The position numbers and the translations under genes were made by a program. This document shows positions 52,308-63,178 of a DNA stretch of 64,000 nt, one piece after another. The notes under the pieces were generated by a model, which was given only the letters and a program-made list of their open reading frames with translations, searched no databases and was not told where the DNA came from. This stretch comes from Streptomyces liliifuscus (lineage in GTDB: Bacteria; Actinomycetota; Actinomycetes; Streptomycetales; Streptomycetaceae), in the NCBI RefSeq assembly GCF_016598615.1, contig NZ_CP066831.1:3472001-3536000 (forward strand), read 5' to 3'. Position 1 is the first letter of the stretch. Every line of letters starts with the position of its first letter.

Positions 52308-53645
52308 TCAGAAACCCCCTCCGAAGTCCCCGCCGCCCCCGAAGTCACCGCCTCCGAAGCCGCCGCCGAAGTCACCGGAGTCGAAGTCGGCGCCGGACAC
52401 GTCCCCGCCCTCGTAGCCTCCGCCGCCGAAGTTCCCGTACCCGGAGCCGTAGTCGGCCGCGTACGACGGGCTGGCCATCATGGAGCCGAGCATGGTGCCG
52501 ACGAGGAGGCCGGGCAGGATGCCGCCGCCGAAGTAGCCGCCCGCCCAGGGGCCGTACGCCGGGCCCGCCTCCCAGTAGGGGCGGCGGCCGTAGTCGGTGT
52601 CGACCTCGCGGACGGCGGGGTCGTGGCCCTCGGCGAGGCGAACCTGGTCGGCGGCACAGACCGGCACCTCGCGGGAGGCCCCGCCCGACGGCGTCCAGGT
52701 GACGTCGGCGACCGACGGGCCGTGGCGCGGGTCGAAGAAGCAGGGGGCCCGGCGCTCGGGGACGGGCCGGTGCTCGCGGCGCGCGGCGAGCACCGCGAGC
52801 GAGAAGCGCCCGTCCTCCAGGGACTGGGTGACGGCCCGCACCTCCTCGGGGCGGGTGGCCGCGGCCATGAAGGACTTCGCCTTGTCGTAGGAGTCGAGGG
52901 CGCGCTCGTAGTCGGCGCGCATCGCGTCGTCCGCGCCCGCCTCCGCGGGGTGGAAGTCGAGCCGGTCCAGTTCCTCGCCGAAGGCGGTGATGTCCTCGTC
53001 GACGACGACCCGCAGCTTGTCGAGCGCGGCCTGCCGCTCGGCCTCCTTCCTGCGGCGGTTGCGGCGCACGAGGGTGTACGCGCCGGCGCCGCCCGCCACG
53101 ATCACCGCGCCGGCCCCGATCAGGGCGCCCGTGTCCACGCCGCCCCCGCCCTCGCTCCAGCCGCTGGGCGCCGAGCCGCCGACGTTGGCGAGGGCCCGGT
53201 CGGTGAAGTTGTCGAGCTGGGTCTTGGTGTCCTCGCCCCGGACGCTGGTGACGAGGTTCTTCACGGCGTCCTGCGACAGGACCGAGGAGTCCGCCTTCGC
53301 GTCGAACTGGTCGCCCAGCCGGATCGCGTACAGGCCGGTGATGCCGGTCGCGGTGCGCAGGTTCGGGAAGAGGTCCTGCTTCGGGAAGTCCGCGGGGAGC
53401 ACGGCGACGAAGACGGGCTTGTCGGCCCTCTCGATCTGCTCGGCGAGGGCGTCGGCGTCGGCCGACGACAGTTGCCCCGACATGGCCGGGTCGACGTACA
53501 CGGGGCTCTTCTTCAGGGCGTCGGCGACCGTCGAGACGTCCGTCGCCGCGTGGGCGCCCGTGGCCCCGACGGACAGCACCGCCAAGGCCGCGAACGCGAT
53601 CAGGAGTACGGAGAGTCCTAGCCTGAGGGTCTGTGCGGCCTTCAT
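52308..53645 (-). CDS. Membrane protein with Gly-rich C-terminus, 445 aa
   Basis: A signal sequence or TM (LGLSVLLIAFAALAVLSVGA) is followed by an extracytoplasmic alpha/beta domain (SPVYVDPAMSGQLSSADADALAEQI, VFVAVLPADF) resembling TPM-like domains. Then come a second TM (GALIGAGAVIVAGGAGAYTLV), a basic stop-transfer RRNRRRK, a helical cytosolic domain, and a Gly/Phe/Asp-rich end (FGGGGYEGGDVSG, DFGGGFGGG). The Gly-rich end resembles those of YgcG-type proteins. The function is unknown. TAGCTT lies 7 nt before the ATG, a leaderless layout. Confidence 0.8.
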   Translation of the reverse strand: MKAAQTLRLGLSVLLIAFAALAVLSVGATGAHAATDVSTVADALKKSPVYVDPAMSGQLSSADADALAEQIERADKPVFVAVLPADFPKQDLFPNLRTATGITGLYAIRLGDQFDAKADSSVLSQDAVKNLVTSVRGEDTKTQLDNFTDRALANVGGSAPSGWSEGGGGVDTGALIGAGAVIVAGGAGAYTLVRRNRRRKEAERQAALDKLRVVVDEDITAFGEELDRLDFHPAEAGADDAMRADYERALDSYDKAKSFMAAATRPEEVRAVTQSLEDGRFSLAVLAARREHRPVPERRAPCFFDPRHGPSVADVTWTPSGGASREVPVCAADQVRLAEGHDPAVREVDTDYGRRPYWEAGPAYGPWAGGYFGGGILPGLLVGTMLGSMMASPSYAADYGSGYGNFGGGGYEGGDVSGADFDSGDFGGGFGGGDFGGGGDFGGGF

Positions 53646-53682
53646 ACCTTCGAAGCTACTCCTGAGTGACCGAAAACGAACC

Positions 53683-53724
53683 TCAGGTCCGGTGGGCGGC
53701 TCACTCGCCGCCCACCGGACCTGA
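53683..53724 (-). terminator. Terminator of the GH3 gene
   Basis: A perfect 18-bp stem (53683-53700 with 53707-53724) closes a TCACTC loop, 19 nt past the GH3 stop codon and 37 nt before the divergently unrelated next gene start. Confidence 0.9.
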
Positions 53725-53743
53725 CATGTACGGCCCAGCGGGG

Positions 53744-56764
<3,021 letters not shown>

Positions 56765-56823
56765 GGACCTTCCCTCGGCTCTGGTGCGGCTGTTATGACT
56801 TGACCTCTCAGGACTTACCTCAC

Positions 56824-56975
56824 GGCGTGAGTTAACTGATGCCCCGCCAAGCCGTCAAGACTTCACGTCAGAAGCGGTACACACCCAACTCCCGGCCGGA
56901 TCAGGGCCGTTGCTCCTTCAGAAACTGAACGCGCACCCCCTTGACGCCCGTTCGAAGCCGTCATTAACTCACGCC
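56824..56975. promoter_or_regulatory. Inverted 12-mer pair in the GH3-GH30 divergent promoter
   Basis: GGCGTGAGTTAA at 56824-56835 and its exact complement at 56964-56975 are 128 nt apart, 60 nt before the GH3 ATG and 42 nt before the GH30 ATG. The AT-rich core GAGTTAA stands out from the GC-rich background. Likely shared operators for one regulator. Confidence 0.6.
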
Positions 56976-57016
56976 TCGCACGCCCACATCCCCCACCTCC
57001 AGAAGGGCGGCGCACC

Positions 57017-58894
57017 ATGAGCACCCCCAGAAGACCCCTCCGGGTGGCCCGGCTCCTCCTCGCCGGGCTGCTCACCACCGCAGGGCTGACCACCGTCGGT
57101 GCCACGCCCGCACAGGCCGCGGGCGAGCAGGTCACGGCCTGGCTCACCACGACGAACGACTCCGGCGGCCGGAATGTCGTGCGGGGTCTGCAGGCGCAGA
57201 CCCCCTTCGCGTTCCAGGCCGGCAGCGGCGGCAGCGGCGAGAACATCTCCGTGGACGAGAACACGCGCTACCAGTCCTTCTCCGGCGGCGGCGCGTCCTT
57301 CACGGACACCGCGGCCTGGCTGATGGACGGCAGCGGCGCCCTGACCCAGGCGACCCGTGACGCGACCATGCGCAAGCTGTTCTCCCCCACCGAGGGCATC
57401 GGGCTCTCCCTGCTCCGCAACCCGATGGGCGGCTCCGACCTGGCCCGCTTCGGCTACACGTACGACGACGTGCCGGCCGGGCAGACCGACCCGGACCTCT
57501 CCGAGTTCTCGATCGCCCACGACCTCCAGGACGTGCTGCCGCTCACCCGGCAGGCCAGACAGCTCAATCCGTCCCTCACGCTGATGGCGTCGCCGTGGAC
57601 CGCGCCCGCCTGGATGAAGGACAACGGGCAGCTCAACGGCGGCTGGCTGAAGGCCGAGAACTACGGGGCGTACGCCAACTACTTCGTGAAGTACCTCCAG
57701 GCGTGGCGCGACCAGGGCGTCCCCGTCGACTACGTCACCGCCCAGAACGAGCCGACCTGTTGCTCCGGCTACCCCTCCATGAGCTGGAACGGCTCGGGTC
57801 TCGCGTACTTCACCAAGAGCGAGCTGCTGCCCAAGCTCCAGGGCGCGGGTCTGTCCACGAAGGTGCTGGCGCACGACTGGAACTGGGACACGTACGACGC
57901 GTACGCCGCCCAGACCGTCGACGACGCGGCGGTGCGCTCGCACCCGAACTTCGGCGGGATCGCCTGGCACGGCTACGGCGGCGACGTCGCCAAGCAGACC
58001 ACCGTGCACAACCAGTATCCGCAGCTGGACGCCTTCGGTACCGAGCACTCGGGCGGCACCTGGATCGCCAACCAGCAGCGCGAGGACATGATGAACATCA
58101 TCGACTACACCCGTAACTGGGCGAAGTCGGTGACCAAGTGGTCGCTGGCCGTGGACCAGAACCGCGGCCCGCACAACGGCGGCTGCGGCACCTGCGACGG
58201 TCTGATCACCGTGCACAACGGGGACTCCCGGCACGGCCAGGTCGACTACACCGTCGAGTACTACACGATGGGTCACCTGACGAAGTTCGTACGCCCCGGG
58301 GCCCAGCGCATCGCCTCCACGGCGAGCTCGTCCGTGCCGAACGTGGCCTGGCGGAACCCGGACGGTTCGAAGGCGCTGATCGCCTACAACGACGCGTCGG
58401 CGGCGAAGACGGTGACGATCAACTGGGGTTCGCAGCACGCCACCTACTCGCTCCCCGGCAAGACGTCGGCGACCTTCACCTGGTCCGGCACCCAGTCGGG
58501 CGGCGGCGATCAGTCGGGCGCGTTCGTGGGGCTCGCGGGCAAGTGCCTGGACGTGGCGGGCGGTTCGTCCGCCAACGGCACGGCGGTGCAGCTCTACGAC
58601 TGCAACGGTTCTGCCGCCCAGAACTGGACGGTCGCCGCGGACGGTTCCGTCCGGGCGCTGGGGAAGTGCCTCGATGTCACCGGTGCGGCCGTCTCCGACG
58701 GGGCGAAGGTCCAGCTCTACGACTGCAACGGCTCGGGTGCGCAGCGATGGTCGTACAACGCCTCGACCGGCGACGTCGTCAACCCGGCCGCGAACAAGTG
58801 CCTGGACGTCAGCGACAACTCGTCCGCGAACGGGGCGCGGGCGCAGATCTGGTCCTGCACGGGCGCAACGAACCAGAAATGGCAACTGCGGTAG
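57017..58894 (+). CDS. Secreted GH30 glycosidase with ricin-type CBM13, 625 aa
   Basis: After a signal peptide (residues 1-35, ending AQA-A), the GH30 barrel (about 40-465) shows the catalytic acid Glu in TAQNEPTC and nucleophile Glu in FGTEHSGGTW, with FSGGGASFTDTAAW and SPWTAPAWMKDNGQ. These point to a beta-1,6-glucanase or glucosylceramidase-type activity. The C-terminal 130 residues are a ricin B lectin (CBM13) with three QxW-type repeats (QNW, QRW, QKW). A long hairpin follows. It shares a divergent promoter with the GH3 gene. Confidence 0.93.
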   Translation: MSTPRRPLRVARLLLAGLLTTAGLTTVGATPAQAAGEQVTAWLTTTNDSGGRNVVRGLQAQTPFAFQAGSGGSGENISVDENTRYQSFSGGGASFTDTAAWLMDGSGALTQATRDATMRKLFSPTEGIGLSLLRNPMGGSDLARFGYTYDDVPAGQTDPDLSEFSIAHDLQDVLPLTRQARQLNPSLTLMASPWTAPAWMKDNGQLNGGWLKAENYGAYANYFVKYLQAWRDQGVPVDYVTAQNEPTCCSGYPSMSWNGSGLAYFTKSELLPKLQGAGLSTKVLAHDWNWDTYDAYAAQTVDDAAVRSHPNFGGIAWHGYGGDVAKQTTVHNQYPQLDAFGTEHSGGTWIANQQREDMMNIIDYTRNWAKSVTKWSLAVDQNRGPHNGGCGTCDGLITVHNGDSRHGQVDYTVEYYTMGHLTKFVRPGAQRIASTASSSVPNVAWRNPDGSKALIAYNDASAAKTVTINWGSQHATYSLPGKTSATFTWSGTQSGGGDQSGAFVGLAGKCLDVAGGSSANGTAVQLYDCNGSAAQNWTVAADGSVRALGKCLDVTGAAVSDGAKVQLYDCNGSGAQRWSYNASTGDVVNPAANKCLDVSDNSSANGARAQIWSCTGATNQKWQLR

Positions 58895-58910
58895 GGGACC
58901 GCAGGTCCTT

Positions 58911-59109
58911 TTTTCGCCCCCGCCGCCCCTACCCATTCCCGTCACTACTCGGGGGCCAGCCCCCGAACCCCCGCTCCTCAAACGCCGGAGGGGCTGATTT
59001 TCAGCCCGTCCGGCGTTTGAGGACGAGCGCGTCAGCGCGATGCGGGGGTTCGGGGGCGGAGCCCCTGAGTAAGGGACGGGAATGGGTAGGGGCGGCGGGG
59101 GCGAGAAAA
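58911..59109. terminator. Long imperfect inverted repeat (about 200 nt) between convergent genes
   Basis: The outer arms 58911-58943 and 59075-59109 pair almost completely with a 2-nt bulge. Inner arms TCCTCAAACGCCGGA (58975-58989) and 59009-59023 pair perfectly, and GGGCTGA/TCAGCCC forms the tip. It ends in T-runs on both strands (TTTTTT and GAGAAAA). It is a bidirectional terminator or a repeat family, between GH30 and cimA. Confidence 0.8.
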
Positions 59110-59121
59110 CTCCCCGGTGGT

Positions 59122-60762
59122 CTACTCCGCCGGTTCCACGCCCGCGCGCAGCAACCCGTACGTGTAAGCGTCCTCAAGGGCCTGCCAGGACGCCGCGATC
59201 ACGTTCTCGGCGACGCCCACCGTCGACCACTCCCCCGCACCGTCGGACGTGGAGATGAGCACCCGAGTCGTGGACTGCGTACCGTGCTTGCCCTCCAGGA
59301 TGCGGACCTTGTAGTCGACGAGCTCCAGCTTGGCGAGCTGGGGGTAGATCTTCTCCAGGGCCACACGCAGCGCCCGGTCGAGCGCGTTGACCGGCCCGTT
59401 GCCCTCGGCCGTGGCGACGATGCGCTCGCCCTTGGCGAAGAGCTTGACCGTGGCCTCGTTGGCGTGGCTGCCGTCGGGCCGGTCCTCGACGATGGCACGC
59501 CAGGACTCGACCTCGAAGTACTTGCGGGCCTTGCCCTCGACCTCCTCCCGGAGCATGAGCTCGAAGGAGGCGTCCGCGGCCTCGTAGGTGTAGCCCTTGA
59601 GCTCGCGCGCCTTGACCCGCTCGACGACCCGGCCGATCAGCTCACGGTCGCCGCCCAGGTCGACGCCGAGCTCCTTGCCCTTGAGCTCGATGGAGGCGCG
59701 GCCGGCCATGTCCGACACCAGCATCCGCATGGTGTTGCCGACCTGCTCGGGGTCGATGTGCTGGTACAGGGCCGGGTCGACCTTGATGGCCGACGCGTGC
59801 AGGCCCCCCTTGTGGGCGAAGGCCGAGACACCGACGTACGGCTGGTGCGTGGACGGGGTCAGGTTCACGACCTCGGCGATCGCGTGCGAGATGCGGGTCA
59901 TCTCGGAGAGCGCGCCCTCGGGGAGGACCTTCTTGCCGTACTTGAGCTCGAGGGCGGCGACGACCGGGAACAGGTTGGAGTTGCCGACGCGCTCGCCGTA
60001 GCCGTTTGCCGTGCACTGGACGTGGGTCGCGCCCGCGTCGACGGCGGCGAGGGTGTTGGCGACGGCGCAGCCGGTGTCGTCCTGGGCGTGGATGCCCAGG
60101 CGTGCGCCGGTGTCGGCGAGGACGGTGGCGACGACGGCCTGGACCTGGGCGGGCAGCATGCCGCCGTTGGTGTCGCAGAGCACCACCACGTCGGCGCCGG
60201 CCTCCGAGGCGGCCCGGACGACGGCTTTCGCGTACTGCGGGTTCGCGCGGTAGCCGTCGAAGAAGTGCTCGCAGTCGACGAAGACGCGGCGGCCCTGCTC
60301 ACGCAGATACGAGACGGTGTCGCGGACCATCTCCAGGTTCTCTTCGAGGGTCGTGCGCAGCGCCAGCTCGACATGCCGGTCGTGGGACTTGGCGACGAGC
60401 GTGACGACGGGCGCGCCGGACGCGACCAGCGCCTTGACCTGCGCGTCCTCGCTCGCCCTGCCGCCCGCCCTGCGCGTGGCGCCGAAGGCGACGAGCTGGG
60501 CGTGCTTGAAGTCGATCTCCTGCTGGGCGCGGGCGAAGAACTCGGTGTCGCGCGGGTTGGCCCCCGGCCAGCCGCCCTCGATGAAGCCCACCCCGAAGTC
60601 GTCCAGGTGCCGTGCGATGGCCAGCTTGTCCGCGACGGTGAGGTTGATGCCCTCTCGCTGCGCACCGTCGCGCAGCGTCGTGTCGAAGACGTGGAAGGCG
60701 TCGTCGACTCGGGAGGGGCCGCGACGGGAGGAGTCGCGATTCTCGTCGGTTGCGTCCGTCAT
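59122..60762 (-). CDS. cimA: (R)-citramalate synthase, 546 aa
   Basis: CimA condenses pyruvate and acetyl-CoA to citramalate, feeding isoleucine via 2-oxobutyrate. The DRE-TIM motif FDTTLRDGAQREG, HxH metal site GLHASAIKVD with AFAHKGG, FIEGGWPGANP, and the C-terminal LeuA-like regulatory domain (VNALDRALRVALEKIYPQL, STTRVLISTSDG) are all present. The ATG at 60762 follows AGGAG at 9 nt. The leader upstream contains a hairpin with T-tract, suggesting attenuation. Older annotations call this 2-isopropylmalate synthase. Confidence 0.92.
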   Translation of the reverse strand: MTDATDENRDSSRRGPSRVDDAFHVFDTTLRDGAQREGINLTVADKLAIARHLDDFGVGFIEGGWPGANPRDTEFFARAQQEIDFKHAQLVAFGATRRAGGRASEDAQVKALVASGAPVVTLVAKSHDRHVELALRTTLEENLEMVRDTVSYLREQGRRVFVDCEHFFDGYRANPQYAKAVVRAASEAGADVVVLCDTNGGMLPAQVQAVVATVLADTGARLGIHAQDDTGCAVANTLAAVDAGATHVQCTANGYGERVGNSNLFPVVAALELKYGKKVLPEGALSEMTRISHAIAEVVNLTPSTHQPYVGVSAFAHKGGLHASAIKVDPALYQHIDPEQVGNTMRMLVSDMAGRASIELKGKELGVDLGGDRELIGRVVERVKARELKGYTYEAADASFELMLREEVEGKARKYFEVESWRAIVEDRPDGSHANEATVKLFAKGERIVATAEGNGPVNALDRALRVALEKIYPQLAKLELVDYKVRILEGKHGTQSTTRVLISTSDGAGEWSTVGVAENVIAASWQALEDAYTYGLLRAGVEPAE

Positions 60763-60864
60763 CTCTTGAGGCTCCTGTATCGGATTCGGTCTACCGGAAT
60801 GACCGGCTCCACCGTCCATGATCTCTCGCGCTCCGGTCCCGGCTGAAGGTGGGCCAGGAAACAG

Positions 60865-60890
60865 AAAAACCTCTCGCGGGTGCGAGAGGT
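60865..60890 (-). terminator. Terminator-like hairpin in the cimA leader
   Basis: On the minus strand: ACCTCTCGC-ACCC-GCGAGAGGT followed by TTTTCTGTTT, about 100 nt before the cimA ATG. It is a canonical intrinsic terminator inside the 5' leader. Confidence 0.75.
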
Positions 60891-60943
60891 CTGCGCGCGG
60901 GTCAGGACGACGGTGGCCGCCCGTACGTGGTCGTACGGTGCGG

Positions 60944-60979
60944 TCACTGCGGACCGGCGCGCCTGCTGCCAATAATCAT
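60944..60979 (-). other. Candidate 11-codon leader peptide with two ATT Ile codons
   Basis: ATG ATT ATT GGC AGC AGG then CGC GCC GGT CCG CAG TGA, coding MIIGSRRAGPQ. Two consecutive ATT codons, rare in high-GC genomes, precede the terminator by about 55 nt past the stop. A second hairpin CCGTAC/GTACGG lies at 60921-60938 between them. Alternative: the AT-rich TGATTATTG may be an extended -10 box instead of a leader. Confidence 0.35.
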
Positions 60980-61060
60980 GGCGAACGAGAGCACGGAGGC
61001 AGTCTGGCACATACCGCCCCCGTGCTCACCGTCCGTCTCAGGATGCGAGCACTCGGTTGA

Positions 61061-62329
61061 TCACCGCAGGTGGCGTACGAACACGTGCCGGCTGTCCCAG
61101 GTGTCGCCCGGCACCAGGTCGGCCGAGTAGGAGTCGAAGGCGACACTGCGGCCGTGCGCGTCGATCACCGGATCGGTCGCGGACTCGTCGTTACCGCCCC
61201 CGGCGGTGTCGACGCTGGCGAGCTTGGTGGCACCGGTGCGCAGGTCACGTACGTACACACGCTGTGTGTGGCCGGGATCCCCCGGGTCGACCGAGCCGAA
61301 GACGAGGTGGCGGTTGTCGGCGCTGAGCGCGCCGGACACGGTCCACGCGGCCGGGTCGGCGGCGTCGATCCGGCGGATCGATCCGGTCTCCAGATCGCGG
61401 AAGAACATGTTCTGGCCGTTGTTGGTGTCGCCCGGGGTGAGCTTGGAGTCGAGCGAGCGGAAGAGGGCGTACCGGCCGTCGGAGCTGACGGCCGGATACT
61501 CGGACTGGGCGTCCGGGACGGCTCCGTCCGGCGCCTTGTCCGCCTGCCACAGCTTGCCGCTGGGTACGTCGCGGACGTAGATGTCGCTCCAGTCCCCGCT
61601 CGTCGGGAACGGGACGAAGAACTGGTAGCCGACGCGCGTGCCGTCCGCGCTGATCGACAGGTTCGTGACCGATCGCCACCGCCCGGGATCGGGCGCCTGG
61701 CTGACCCTGACGGCAGTGCCGGTCCTGCGGTCGACGCGGTAGACCCGGGCGTGCTGGTCGTGCTCGGAGGAACCCTCCGAACGGCTCGCGGCGAAGACGA
61801 CATAGCGGCCGTCCGCACTGATCGCGGGCTGGCGCCCGGTGTCGTAGCCGGGCGCCTGCTCGTCGTCGAGACGCTCGACGGCGCCGGTGCGGAGGTCCTT
61901 CACGTAGACGTGCCGGCGACCGCCGGTGTCTCCGGGCACCAGGTTGGTCGCGGTCGAACTGAACGCCAGATAGCGGCCGTCGGCGCTCAGCGAGAGGTCT
62001 TCGACAGCCCCGTCGCCCTGACTTCCGTCGGCGGCGGTGCTGACCCTGCTGGTGACGCCGGTCCTGAGGTCGCGCACGAAGGCGTCGGTCGCGCCGTTGG
62101 TGTCGCCGGCCACGAGGTTGGCGGCCTGCGAGGTGAAGGCCACGTAGCGGCCGTTCGCGCTCAGGTCACTGACGCCCGACCCGCGGTCGCCGTCGGCCCC
62201 GTCGGGCGCCACGCTGACCTTCTCGGTGCCGGGAACGGGCGGTGCGGCGGACGCGGTGGCCGGTAGGGCCGCGCCGGTCAGTGCGGCGGCCAGGGCGGCG
62301 CAGAGCGCGAGTCTCCTTGCATTGGTCAT
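61061..62329 (-). CDS. Secreted beta-propeller (PD40/TolB-like) protein, 422 aa
   Basis: A signal peptide (NARRLALCAALAAALTGAALP, ending ASA) leads to a propeller of repeated blades. Each has SADGRYVAF/LAF-type strands and LVAGDTNGATDAFVRDLRTG, LVPGDTGGRRHVYVKDLRTG, LTPGDTNNGQNMFFRDLETG or LVPGDTWDSRHVFVRHLR. There is no catalytic motif; such proteins bind partners or polymers outside the cell. The ATG at 62329 follows GGGGGAACC. It is a single gene. Confidence 0.88.
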   Translation of the reverse strand: MTNARRLALCAALAAALTGAALPATASAAPPVPGTEKVSVAPDGADGDRGSGVSDLSANGRYVAFTSQAANLVAGDTNGATDAFVRDLRTGVTSRVSTAADGSQGDGAVEDLSLSADGRYLAFSSTATNLVPGDTGGRRHVYVKDLRTGAVERLDDEQAPGYDTGRQPAISADGRYVVFAASRSEGSSEHDQHARVYRVDRRTGTAVRVSQAPDPGRWRSVTNLSISADGTRVGYQFFVPFPTSGDWSDIYVRDVPSGKLWQADKAPDGAVPDAQSEYPAVSSDGRYALFRSLDSKLTPGDTNNGQNMFFRDLETGSIRRIDAADPAAWTVSGALSADNRHLVFGSVDPGDPGHTQRVYVRDLRTGATKLASVDTAGGGNDESATDPVIDAHGRSVAFDSYSADLVPGDTWDSRHVFVRHLR

Positions 62330-62451
62330 GGTTCCCCCGTGTGTCCCGTTGGTCGCATCTCCCCCGGCCCGATGCCAGGGGCCCACAGGGATACAAGCTC
62401 ACCACTGACACGGGGTCAATCAGCCGAATTGAGTACAACCTGGACGGGTTC

Positions 62452-63057
62452 TCAGGTGTCCGAGCGAGCCAGTGCCTCGTCCAGGAACTCCCGTACGTGG
62501 CCGAGGATCTGGCCCCGGTCCGTGCCCCTCAGTCCGATGGCCACGTGGATGGAGAAGCCGTCGAGGAGGGCCCTCAGCCGGGACGCGAAACGGTCCGGGT
62601 CCACCGGGCGGAACTCCCCGCGCGACACGCCCTCCGCCAGCAGCGCCACGAGGTCGCGGTGCCAGGCGCCCTCGATCGCGGCCTGTCGCTCGCGGGCGTC
62701 CTCGTCGGCGTTCTGCGAGCGGTTCCAGACCTCCAGCCAGAGGGTCCAGTGCGGGTCGCGGTGGCCGTCGGGCACGTACAGGTCGACGTACGCGTCGAGG
62801 CGCTCGCGCGCCGGAGCCGCCCGCGCGAGCAGCCGGCCGCGCTCCGCGCCGAGCCGCCCCTCGCTCCACTCCAGGGTGCGCAGCAGCAGCTCGTCCTTGG
62901 AGTGGAAGTAGTAGAGGAGGTGACCGCTGCTCATCCCGACCTCGCGGCCGAGCGCCGCCATGGTGAGCTTCTCCAGACCGCTTTCGGCGATCATGTCCAT
63001 CGCCACGGCTAGGACGTCCTCGCGGGGCGGGGCGGTGTTGCGCCGACGGGTAGTCAC
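62452..63057 (-). CDS. TetR-family regulator, 201 aa
   Basis: The N-terminal HTH is VLAVAMDMIAESGLEKLTMAALGREVGMSSGHLLYYFHSK, with a BetI/RutR-like recognition helix (SSGHLLYYF). The ligand domain is helical with several Trp (HWTLWLEVWNRSQN). GTG at 63057. In the 5' flank are tandem 9-bp repeats that may be its own binding sites. It lies on the same strand as the agmatine deiminase gene, about 120 nt downstream of it, so it may control nitrogen or polyamine metabolism. Confidence 0.92.
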   Translation of the reverse strand: MTTRRRNTAPPREDVLAVAMDMIAESGLEKLTMAALGREVGMSSGHLLYYFHSKDELLLRTLEWSEGRLGAERGRLLARAAPARERLDAYVDLYVPDGHRDPHWTLWLEVWNRSQNADEDARERQAAIEGAWHRDLVALLAEGVSRGEFRPVDPDRFASRLRALLDGFSIHVAIGLRGTDRGQILGHVREFLDEALARSDT

Positions 63058-63067
63058 GCGACGGCCC

Positions 63068-63100
63068 CGACGGTCTCGACGGTCTCGACGGTCTCGACGG
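63068..63100. repeat. Tandem 9-bp repeats in front of the tetR gene
   Basis: CGACGGTCT occurs three times in a row (63068-63076, 63077-63085, 63086-63094), then a partial CGACGG. It lies 11-43 nt before the GTG start. It could be an iteron-like operator or simple slippage. Confidence 0.85.
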
Positions 63101-63178
63101 CAGGATCGGTCGGCCGATGGTCGCGGGCGGCACAGGACAGTACGTTCACCCGTACGTTCTACCTGACCGCGGCCGCGG

